A DNA stretch of 64,000 nucleotides from positions 13,329 to 77,328 of the forward strand of contig NW_019776094.1 in NCBI RefSeq assembly GCF_001039355.2. Direction: 5' to 3'. This DNA comes from Lingula anatina (lineage: Eukaryota; Brachiopoda; Lingulata; Lingulida; Lingulidae). Shown piece after piece: positions 34,559 to 46,500 of this stretch. Position 1 is the first letter of the stretch; the number at the start of each line of letters is the position of its first letter. Under the pieces are notes generated by a model that had not been told where the DNA came from, searched no databases, and saw only the letters and a program-made list of their open reading frames with translations. The position numbers were made by a program, and so were the translations under genes.

Positions 34559-37500
34559 TGCTAAGTGCTGGGAACTACGTATGAAAAACGATTTCTTTCC
34601 GAAAAGCATTTGATATCAATAATAATGGTATTCTAACAGTGGATCCAGGTTATGCAAGGAACCCCCTCTAAGACTGAGTTGTTACACGTTTCACTGGTTT
34701 AAAATAGTGCATTTACTTGTGTTTTTGTGTTATTAATTTTGACTAAAATACTTCCAGTGAATTTGTTTAAGCAGCTTGTTCAAAAATTGGTCCTCAGGTT
34801 GACTCACAATCACTAAATAAACATTTAATCTTGCTCAAATCTATAATGAGGAAGAGTGGACAGCATCCCCTGGGCCCATCTAGATGTTTTTTAACTACTG
34901 TAAACTGAAATCGAAAATAATAACATTATAAAACATGATAACAATAGTGTAATTTGTCTATCATACAGTCAAACATGCCATTGACACAATGTTACTGTGT
35001 ACATCTTACCTGATCTGGTAGGGGCGCTGCGCAAGACAAGACAAACCTGTAGGAGAGCAGGTCTACTTGATAGATATAGGAATTGTGATTTGTTGTAATA
35101 TTATATGCTCTTTAATAGTGAACATGCGCAGTCATTAGTTCACAAGTGCAATCAAGCAGCTTGATTGTTTCCTTATATTACAAACACTTACAATTCGTAA
35201 ATAAAAACCCTCTTTTTCAAAAATATGTATGTTAGCAAAACGAATTTGCATGGATTTAAACTGTTTGTTTAACAATCGGTCGTTAGATAAAATACTCGTG
35301 CCTTCACTTTGTGTATTCCTCATGCAATGGAAAGAATACATTAAGTCAAGTCAAAACAAATTCTCCACCCCACCGCTTGTCATAGAACAACGTATGCCGG
35401 ACAGACCAAGAGCAATGCCCTACGTGAATATAGTGAAATACACAAAGAGAATTGAATATAAGCGGTCGTTTACACACAACAACGTGGAAAAATATGCAAA
35501 ACATACATTTGCACAAATGAGCACAAAAATAAACTTACTGAGACACTTAAATTAAAACAAACATGCTATGCATTTACCAAAAAGGGTTTAAAATGATTTT
35601 AAGGAGTGAGGAACCGAAAGGTTAACTGTGGTTCATGAGGAGTGAGCGACAAAAAGGTTAACAAAGACATAGAGGAGCGGGGAACCAAAAATATAAACAG
35701 GGACGTTAAGGAGTCAGGAACCAAAAAAGTAAACAACGTCTCTACTGTGTGAGGAATCAAAAAGGTGAACAGAGGCTTTGATGAGTGAGGATACATTGCC
35801 TTTATTCTCTCCTGTAGAAATTGTTCGATTTCATCAAAACCGACAAGTGGGCTGTGTCATTTGATTTTAGTGCCCTTTAACTGGCTACTACTCAGGAATT
35901 GAGTTAGTTACACTCATATGTTACCTTTGCAGTTTATACCTACATATTTGAAGTATTTTGACTAAATTCATCATTTCAGTGAACAGTTTATTGATAATGG
36001 CAAAAAACCATTCGTAATCACGAACAAGCAAAGGTTACTTCCAGGAGTATATACAGGCGTATATATGGACAGACTTGCTTCATAAACCTCGAGTCCCAAC
36101 CACTCTCAAAACCCACTAAACAGAACAATGCTTGGAAAAAAATCGATTTTAGCGCGTTATCGTAGATATGTTATACATATGTGTCTTCTATTCAAGGGAT
36201 TAAAGAAAGGATAGAAATCGTTATTATAGTATCTAACTATGTGCCACAAATCGGACATGTATCCAACACGGAAGTTAAAGTTATAATTTTGATGCAAAAT
36301 TCCTTTTACTGTAAAAAAATTAGTCACGTGCCATGTAGCCCAAGATCAGGATAAGCTTTGGGTTTCCGCTGCCTTATGCAACGCATTCGTGTTAAAGGCG
36401 CTTTCATTTCAACAACACGCAAATTTGATTGTCAGTAATGCCCTTTGGTTCGACGAAAGCAATTGTTTTATGAACACCGCGGATGTGCTTTGTAGCAATT
36501 TAAGTAATTTCAATTTCATCTCAGAGTTGGCGTAGTTCATTGACTCAGTACAAAAGGGCATTAGACGGTGTTGTCATTGTTACAGTATTTGCATATATGC
36601 TGTCTCTCCGTCCATCTAGATTTAAATGTGCCTATAACGGCCGAAGACTATGCCCTTGTTTTCCTCATCCGTTTTCTCTTCGTACTGTAAGCTGGTGACA
36701 CCTTGACTGCTCTGATCCTGTACAGGCATGCCGGCCTTCATGATGGGACGACAGGCACCGACGGCTGTCATCCCCTTTTGAGAAGCGTACTGGTTGGTTC
36801 CACATTGCAAAGACAGGGCGGCGCTTCCCTCTGGGGTGCCCTCCTCGATCTTTACATCCTTCACTGGTCGAACGGCGCCCATGGGTGTCATGTCTTTCTG
36901 TGATGCGTACTGGTTGGTACCACACTGAAGGGTCATCACTGCCAGGACTTCTGGGGTGCACTCTGATACTTTGATATCAGCTGGGTGGCGGACAGCTCCG
37001 ACGGGCGTCATGCCCTTTTGGGATTCGTACTTATTGGTGCCAGTTTGGATGTTCAGTTCTGCCATACCTTCTTGTGAAACATCGGGCACGTGCTTGTCAA
37101 AGACTGGACGTGGAGAGCCAAAACCGGTCATTCCCTTCTGAGAATCGAACTTGTTAGACCCTGCCTGAAGACCAATGTATGTGTTGCTCTCAGCATCGTA
37201 TTGATCAGCCTTTATGTCGGACACGTGGCGGACAGCGCCCATGGCTCTCATCCCTTTCTGACTGTCATATTCGTTGGTGCCACACTGCAAACTCAGGACC
37301 GCCTGGACCTCAGGGGAAGCCTCTTCACATGGGATGTTGGTGACATGTCGAGCAGCACCGAAGGCAGTCATTCCCTTCTGAGACATGACCTTGTTCGTGC
37401 CATACTGGTAACCAATGAGAGTCTGTCCCTCTGGATCAAGCTCAGCACCGCTTTTCAGATCGGAGACGTGGCGGATAGCACCAAAGGCAGTCATCCCTTT

Positions 37501-40500
37501 CTGGGAGGCATTCTTGTTTGTACCGTACTGAAGACCAATGGTGTCCTTGCTCTCGGCTTCGGATGTTCCAATATCAGACACGTGACGGATGGCGCCAAAT
37601 GACGTCATGCCTCTTTGGGAGGCATATTGGTTGGTACCCATCTGGGCGGAGAAGCAGTCCTTGCCTTCATACTCAGAAGAACCAACATCTTTTCCATGAC
37701 GCTGTGCGCCAAAGGAGGTCATTCCTTTCTGGCTGGCGTGCTCGTTAGAGCCAGACTGGGGTGATATGACAGTGGCTGTCTGAGGGTCGTATTCCGCTGC
37801 CCCGACATCGTTACCGTGGCGGACAGCACCAGTTGGACGCATCCCTTTCTGAGAGTCATACTGGTTGGAGCCGGACGACTGCGGTCTGATGTAGGTAAGC
37901 CCTTGTTGGTCCATTTCGTCGGCCCTGATGTCAGAGACGTGACGAACGGAGCCCATGGCCGTCATGCCTTTCTGCGAAGCAAATTGGTTGGTGCCTGTTT
38001 GAAGTGACAGATTTCCGGCACTTTCCTTATCGTACTGGTCAGCTCGGATGTCTGAAATGTGCCTCACAGCCCCAATTGCTCGCATGCCCTTTTGAGAAGC
38101 GTATTGGTTGGTGCCGCTTTGGATGCTGATCACACCCTGACATTCTTGGTTTTCCACAGGATTGATTCTGGAAGACATAAGGATCCACTTTGAGTTTTAA
38201 CTAACCAAGAGCTACAGGGTACTTTAGAGGTCGACAAATTAGGGAAAGAATTGGCCAAGATTTAGATTCCAGGTCTTCAAAAGTGGGTGAGGACAAAAGG
38301 AGGATGTTTATAAAGAATGAATGATATAGCAACAATTGCTTCGTTTTAAACAAGCACAAAAGAAATGATTTGCTGCTATTTTGGCTCTTGAATGAATAGG
38401 TAGTGTCGTGGATTTTGAGTTAGACAAGTGGTACGTCTCCAGAATTTAACCTGTGAAAACTAGAATAGCCAGAGAATCACCAACTCATCCTCTGCAACCT
38501 GATGGCTGCAAAAGTAAATGGTTTTAATACAAGATTATGACACTTTACGGTTCAGAACTTAGATATCCAGAAATGACATTGAATACTTTTGGTAAATAAG
38601 CACAATGACACCAAATTTAAATATAACTAAGGTAAACGAAATTTGAAAGTTTTGATCAAAATTTTAACATTTTACGGTATATCTGTCTTTACTGGATATC
38701 ATGTCTTAACCTGTATATGTCAACAGAATTAAATTGTGACAAACAGTGTTAGTGACGCTCAATTTTGCCGATGGATCTAAACTCTTTTGATAATTCGATG
38801 TGAAAACTTTTGCACGCCACCCATAAGTCTGATCGTGTGCAACGACCAGCTGCACGTTGAAATGACCTTAACCTACACATTCCGGAGCCATTATAGCAGT
38901 TAGTAGCAAGAACGATAGATGTGAATATGAATCATATTTTAACTAATTCGGAGAGAGGTTTGTATATAGCTGCAAAAAGGGAAATATGTGACAAAAGAGT
39001 TACTTAATACAAAAAACACCATTATTTACAAACACAAACGTAGACACAGATATTCCACGTGGAATATAGACAGAAGTCATTATATGCAACAATCCATTTA
39101 TGGCGAATGAAAGAAAAGCACTATATTCGAAATACCTTCACTGCATGCTACATAAGGCAGTGTTCGAAGATAACCCATTACGTGGTCCCTACTTGTATTT
39201 TAGTGCATGTTTTATTTATGTTGGCCGTATGGGAGATGTAAGTGCTTGAAAGTGAGTAAAGCTGAGGAAACATAAAGCCATTTGCTATCATTTTCATCCA
39301 TATTTTTGTCTCTGGTTACTTGAAGAGTGACTTTTGAGGTAGCCCTTTAATTGAATGAATTAACATATTGTCCATAACAAATCTCGAGATGACGCACTAA
39401 ACTCATCACTTGACACTTTACTTTTAAGAGCCATGCTTGACAAAACCATCGGCTAATTCTGCTGTAAAGCACCATGCTGATCTCTGTGTGGAACATTGGC
39501 CGTTTATGCAGATTGACAAAGCAAGAATATAAGACAGTTTTTCCTTTGCTAAAACGCAAAATCCACACATTTAAGCATTTTGGAATAAAACCCCATCGCA
39601 TTTGAAAAATTATATGACAGATTATAGTCAATTGTGTCACTATTTGTGTAAGGCGCTACAGAAACACAAGCTCAGTATAACATGCAGGGAAATGCTTAGC
39701 AAGGTATTTAAGTATTGTAATTGTTGTGAAATCTAGGGAGTATTGTTCGAAATATGCATTTTCCAACCTTTAATTCAAACGCCTCGTCTGAATGAAGGTG
39801 TTTTAATTTAACAAAATGGTTCTTCCATCGTGCAATTAACATGAAAAATTTAACAATAATTCAACATCATATTAATTAGGCATACTTAAAACAGTGGCAA
39901 AAGTATAGAACAGAATATTAATATCATATGCAAAATACATATGTTCCAGTACATCGATGCGTCGTGTATCGCAGCTGTAATATAATATTGCAAATAACGG
40001 TTTAACCAGATCGTCTAAGGATTTCCTCAAGAAATGCACATTCATTATAATGCTTCTCAACAACTTGAAAGTTTATCTCCAATAGTCTATAAGTGGCATT
40101 AGTTATACGGAACGAGTTAAACATTTGAAACGCTCATATTGCGTTAACTTTTATATATTATCTTATTCCTTTCGGTTTCCCTCCTGGCCGCCACAAGCAT
40201 AACCATATTCAGCAAGAAGGTCAGGCATGCGCATATCCGCCGGTCGTCGCGGGGCGCCGTATGCAGTCATTCCACTTTGAGAGGCAAAGCGATTGGAGCC
40301 CATCTGTAAGCCGATTGTTCCCCTGTCAGCCATTGTGTCGGCTCTATTTGGGGGGTGAAAAGGAAACAAGCATGGATGATAGTATCTTGTAGGTTAGTTG
40401 GAGAGGAAATCGCTCACTACATTAGAGGCTGCCTGGGATGAATATTGAACTAGTCTTGATTTAAGCATTGCATGCTGTTTGGTTTTAATAAACTGGATAT

Positions 40501-43500
40501 AGATTTTTGGGTAATTGCCAGATGAATATTACATGTACAGCCAAAAACATGGGGTTTTGAGTAGTACCTATAAGTTCTCATTATGTTTGAGGTCAAATTG
40601 ATAGCTAGCTTACTGTCTGGCAATAGTATCATCATGAACTTAGTTACGCGTCATACGAACACTAATTTACAAGAGGAGAAGTAAAATATGAGCAAATCTT
40701 TCACCAAAACGCCTAGCAATTCTACATTAGTGTGGTATAAAATAAAAAAGTGTTTTCCTTAAATTTAGACACAAAGAATCACGATTGAATATGTTTTTCA
40801 TTTTTATTCACTTTGTGAGTTGCGAAGGCAAAAAGTGACATTGCATCCAAAATGTTTAGTGACCTTTAATGTGAGTGTTCTGCACCCTATTAATATTCAG
40901 ATTCCACAATAACCAGTATATCTTCCAGCTCGTCTTTACTTAAGACCTTGAGTGAGCACCAACTTTAGTGTCCAAGGTGATTCTATTTGAATAAGGTAGT
41001 CGTTAGATTCAAAGATTCCATAAATGTACAAATCACTGTGAGTGCGAGCTGCCATAATCATTCTATGCTTTTTCGTGATGAAAACCATTTTACAGTGCTT
41101 CTTTTACCGTAGTTTTTGTTATCTATCCTGTTTTTTATACGACCAAATTGTCGCACTATACCCTGAGGTACAAACATGAACGTGAAAGAGTACGTGGAGC
41201 AAAAGATAAATAATAGTGCTAATTGGAGAGTGATATTCATACGGCTTTTTTCTGCTTAATTTACAATTCAATTTGAGCTTTTGGTTGATGATAGCCACGC
41301 TCAGCCAACAAGTCTGGCATGCGCATATCTGCCGGTCGACGAGGTGCCCCCATAGCTGTCATGCCGCTCTGTGTGGCGAACATATTGGTGCCCATTTGAA
41401 GTCCAATAGAACCTCTATCCACCATGCGGTCATCGGAGCGGAAGTCAGCACCATGGCGCACAGCACCATATGCGGCCATCCCCTTCTGAGAGTCGTACTT
41501 ATTCGACCCCATTTGCCCGCCTATGGTACCCTTGTCCTGTAGGTTGTCGGCTCTAATGTCGGCGATGTGTCGGACAGCGCCCATGGATGTCATTCCTTTT
41601 TGGGAATCGAACTTGTTGGTGCCCATCTGGATGCCAATCGTCGACTTGTCGGCCATGACATGGTCTAAGCGCGTGTCGGCACCGTGTCGCACAGCCCCAT
41701 AAGCCGACATACCTTTCTGGGATGCGTACCTATTGGAACCCATCTGTCCACCAATCGTAGCCCGATCTTCCATATTATCGCTCTTTATATCAGCAATATG
41801 GCGGACAGCGCCCATGGCGGTCATCCCCTTCTGACTGTCGTAGCGGTTGGAACCCATCTGTGCGCCAATGGTGGCCCGATCTTTCATCATCTGATCGGAG
41901 CGTGTGTCCGCACCGTGTCGAACTGCGCCGTATGCACTCATCCCTTTTTGAGAATCGTACTTGTTAGAGCCCATCTGAGGACCGATTGTTACTCTATCCG
42001 CCAGGTCATCGGCTCTGAAAAGTAGGGTTGGCGACAGGTGAACGGACGAACGCGCCGCCCGCTTGTAAAGTCACTCTCTCTTTGCATATTGGACAATTTT
42101 TAACCCAAGTATAGCGTTTTCAGATGGATAGAAGTGGCAAGAAGAAAAGGTATGAAAGAGAGACGCTTTAGCAAGAGAAAGATTATTTGGTAAACAGTTA
42201 GAAAGCTATGAAAACGTAAGAAAATGTGTAAAACTGTTTTGTTGTAGCCTTGTCTGCCCTCATTTTGGTTTTACCAAAGGTACAGATGGGAAAGCAAATT
42301 TATATCAATAGCACTATGAGTTCACATCAGTAGTCTTATTCAAAAAACACCGTGCAAGTAACATGCATTAAAATACCAATCAAAGAGATTTACATGGTGA
42401 TTATTTGAGACACTCGGCAGAATAGGCCCTTAAAGTAATTGCTTAGTCTGAGTCTTTTGGGTAAAGCCCACCGTTAATGCATTCTGACTGTTAAAAGTTA
42501 AAGGGGGGACGGGTCACACTTAAAAAGGTTTAAAGGAAATATACATCATATTCATTCAGTTCTCAGCTTCATGTAAAAGAAACAATACTAATATTACTTC
42601 ATTCCTTCCATTTTCTCTCTCTTTCGTAATTTGTGTGTTAGTCTGTTCTTTTTACCTTGATGACAAGGACTAACCCTTAACCTAGTTCTACCTGATGTTT
42701 AACAAGTTCAAATCCAAGCTATCATACTTTATTGCTTAGATACATTGAAACATCTGACAATATTGCTCTGGTATACTTAAATCATATAAACATAATTATT
42801 GGAAACTTAGATATATCCTATGACACTATGGCCAGCAAATTCACACTGTTTAAATAACCGGGAGAGTTGCTCTTCAAACTGGAGTTGGATTGACCATACA
42901 ATGTAGCTGGTGACACATATCTACCTTGAGAAAATTTGCATTAAATTTAAACAATTTCAGCTGTTTTAATTGCCGCCCCTATGGAATGTGTCAATAAACA
43001 ACAAACGCAAGAGACTTGCTTTTTAATTTTTTATTGAGCAACAATATGTAAAAATTAATTTCTTATCTGCTTTTTGCCTTTAGGGACTACAGTGCCTTAC
43101 CTGACTTTCACCATCCAAATTCAATGTCCTCAAACCTTACATTGTCCGTTTCCTTCCATTTATATCGCAAACATGTACAGCAAGCAGTCGGTATACAAAA
43201 AGCCCGTCATCACATTTCTTTAGCAGTATAAATTGAATTTCGATATATTTACCTTTATTGATAGTGGTTGAACACTCAGTAGATAATATATAAGATAATA
43301 AAAATAATAATGTTGTACAGGTGCTATGTGTGCCTTTCGTTAAGCGTATAATAACAAAGGGGCGTCCCATAACTAACAAAATGTGGTCAGATCGCAACTT
43401 GTTTTTAATTTTAATGAATAATTATTCAATACGTAATATCAAATTTGATCCAAGATGTATTCATAAAGTGTTAATGAACAGTGCAATATAATTCGGGTTA

Positions 43501-46500
43501 CAATGGAGGGTGAGACAAATACGTTATGAGAGTGCGATATCAGGTACGTGAACAGAAGAAAAACAATAAATATACATTAAGCAAAAAAGCCAAATAATTT
43601 ACAACATTTTTGCATAAAATAAATAAATTTCGTATTATGACCCTCCGGTTTTATACACATTGTGATGCTTAAAAAAGGTTAATGGTTTGAATAATACCCT
43701 AGAATTAGCCTATCAGAGTCATAAAAAATCATCTGTTTTGAAAGTAACGTACATTGTTCAATTTACGAAAAATTGGGCAAGATGTTGAAGTTCATAGAAA
43801 AAAAAACAAGCTTGCTAACGCGCTAGATCCAGACTAAGTTAAGACAACAAATGAACATTATTTCTTGAAAGACTGAAGGCGATGAATAGCCTGAGTGCCC
43901 GAAGAATAGTGTATAACATAGTTCTCTCTTAATCTTAAACATAACTTAAAAATCAGTTGAGCCACCAGAATAACCGTATTCCTCAAGGAGGTTCGGCATG
44001 CGCATATCAGCAGGACGACGTGGAGCACCGAAAGCTGTGATTCCTTTCTGTGAATCATATTTGTTAGTGCCTGCTTGTAGACCGATGTAGCCTTTGGAGC
44101 CAGGATCCATGTCGTCAGATCTGATGTCAGCAATGTGTCGGACGGCGCCGTAACCTCTCATGCCTTTCTGTGAGTCGAATTTGTTGGAACCCATCTGGGC
44201 ACCGATGGTGGATCTGTCTTCCATATCGTCTGCTCTGATATCAGCAATATGGCGGACGGCACCCATGGAAGTCATGCCCTTCTGAGAATCGAACTTATTG
44301 GAACCCATCTGGATACCAATGGTTGATCTGTCGACCATCTCATCTTTAGCCCCAACGTCAGCACCGTGGCGAACAGCGCCGTATCCACGCGTGCCCTTCT
44401 GCGAGTCGAACTTGTTGGAACCCATTTGTGCACCGATTGTCGACCTGTCTTCCATATCGTCTGCTCTGATATCAGCAATATGGCGGACGGCACCCATGGA
44501 TGTCATGCCCTTTTGAGAATCATACTTATTGGAGCCCATCTGGATGCCAATGGTTGATTTGTCGACCATCTCATCTTTAGCCCCTACGTCAGCACCGTGG
44601 CGCACAGCGCCGTATCCACGAGTGCCCTTTTGCGAGTCGAATTTGTTGGAACCCATCTGAGCACCGATTGTGGACCTGTCTTCCATGTCGTCAGCTCTAA
44701 TGTCGGCAATATGGCGGACAGCACCCATGGATGTCATGCCCTTCTGGGATTCATACTTGTTGGAGCCCATTTGTATACCAATGGTTGATTTGTCAACCAT
44801 TTCATCCTCTGCTCCGACATCGGCTCCGTGTCGCACTGCACCGTAACCCCTCATGCCTTTTTGGGATTCGAATCGGTTTGATCCCATCTGAGCGCCAATT
44901 GTGGACCTGTCTTCCATGTCGTCTGCTCTGATATCAGCAATATGACGGACGGCGCCCATGGATGTCATGCCTTTCTGGGAATCATACTTATTTGTTCCCA
45001 TCTGGATACCAATGGTTGATCTGTCGACCATCTCATCTTTAGTTCCTACGTCAGCTCCGTGGCGAACAGCGCCATAACCACGAGTGCCCTTTTGCGAATC
45101 GAACTTGTTGGAGCCCATTTGTGCACCGATTGTCGACCTGTCTTCCATGTCGTCTGCTCGGATATCAGCAATATGGCGGACGGCACCCATGGAAGTCATA
45201 CCTTTTTGGGATTCATACTTGTTGGAGCCCATTTGTATACCAATGGTTGATTTGTCAACCATTTCATCATCTGCTCCTACATCAGCCCCGTGGCGAACAG
45301 CACCATAACCCCTCATGCCTTTCTGCGATTCGAATCGATTTGATCCCATCTGAGCGCCAATTGTGGACCTGTCTTCCATGTCGTCTGCTCTGATATCAGC
45401 AATATGACGAACGGCGCCCATGGATGTCATGCCTTTCTGGGAATCATACTTGTTTGTTCCCATCTGGATACCAATGGTTGATTTGTCAACCATCTCATCT
45501 TTAGCCCCTACGTCAGCTCCGTGGCGAACAGCGCCGTACCCGCGAGTGCCCTTCTGCGAGTCAAATTTATTAGAGCCCATCTGAGCGCCGATAGTGGACT
45601 TATCTTCGAACTGATCTGCTCTGATATCAGCGATGTGACGAACGGCTCCCATAGAGGTCATGCCTTTCTGTGACTCAAACTTGTTCGTTCCCATTTGTAC
45701 GCTAATGGTGGACTTGTCGACCATATCATCGGTGGCACCGACGTCGGCACCATGTCTAACTGCACCATAACCTCTCATGCCTTTTTGTGAGTCAAACCTG
45801 TTAGTTCCCATCTGAGCACCAATGGTTGCTTTGTCCTCAAACTGGTCGGCCCTAATATCAGCAATATGGCGGACAGCACCCATTGTCGTCATGCCTTTTT
45901 GGGATGCGAATTTGTTGCTTCCCATCTGAATGCCAATTGTACTCTGATCTTCCATGTCATCGGCACGGATGTCAGCAACATGGCGGACAGCTCCCATGGA
46001 AGTCATTCCCTTTTGAGAAGCAAAACGGTTCGATCCCATTTGTAGCCCGATGGTAGCATTGTCAACCATATCGTCACTCTTGATATCAGAGACGTGACGG
46101 ACAGCCCCCATGGACGTCATACCTTTCTGACTTTCAAACCTGTTAGAACCCATCTGACCACCAATAGTTGCGTTGTCAACTTGGTCGTCTGCTCGAATAT
46201 CAGCAATATGGCGGACGGCCCCCATGGACGTCATACCTTTCTGTGATGCAAATCTGTTGGAACCCATCTGTAGGCCAATGGTGGCCCTATCTTCCATGTT
46301 ATCAGCCCTAGAAATTAATTATTATTAAGTTAAATAATATTTTCAATCACACAAAATGGATAATGTATGCAATATCTAAGGAAGCGGTTAATGTATTTAT
46401 CATGAAAAGTCAAATATATATATCAGGTGTCAAAACACTTACAAATTATATCAAGATGATCTGACTAATAATTTCAAATGAGTGAAAAAATGACGATTCA

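Larger units (their letters stand above)
33638..36621 (-). other. Interval between terminal exon D and exon E1
   Basis: No coding exon is supported. Holds an AT microsatellite (34495-34554), a 36-bp minisatellite (35599-35796) and the putative 3' UTR of exon D near its right edge. Confidence 0.55.

Noticed and set aside
37090-37602. 170-codon open frame on the plus strand
   Set aside because: Antisense shadow of the calponin-repeat exon 36622-38167; its own repeats mirror those of the real gene.
44298-45393. Several plus-strand open frames of 60-90 codons
   Set aside because: Antisense and shifted-frame shadows of the 231-bp repeat array in exon A.
43990-45860. CRISPR-like array
   Set aside because: The regular repeats are protein-coding calponin units with no spacers, in an animal gene.
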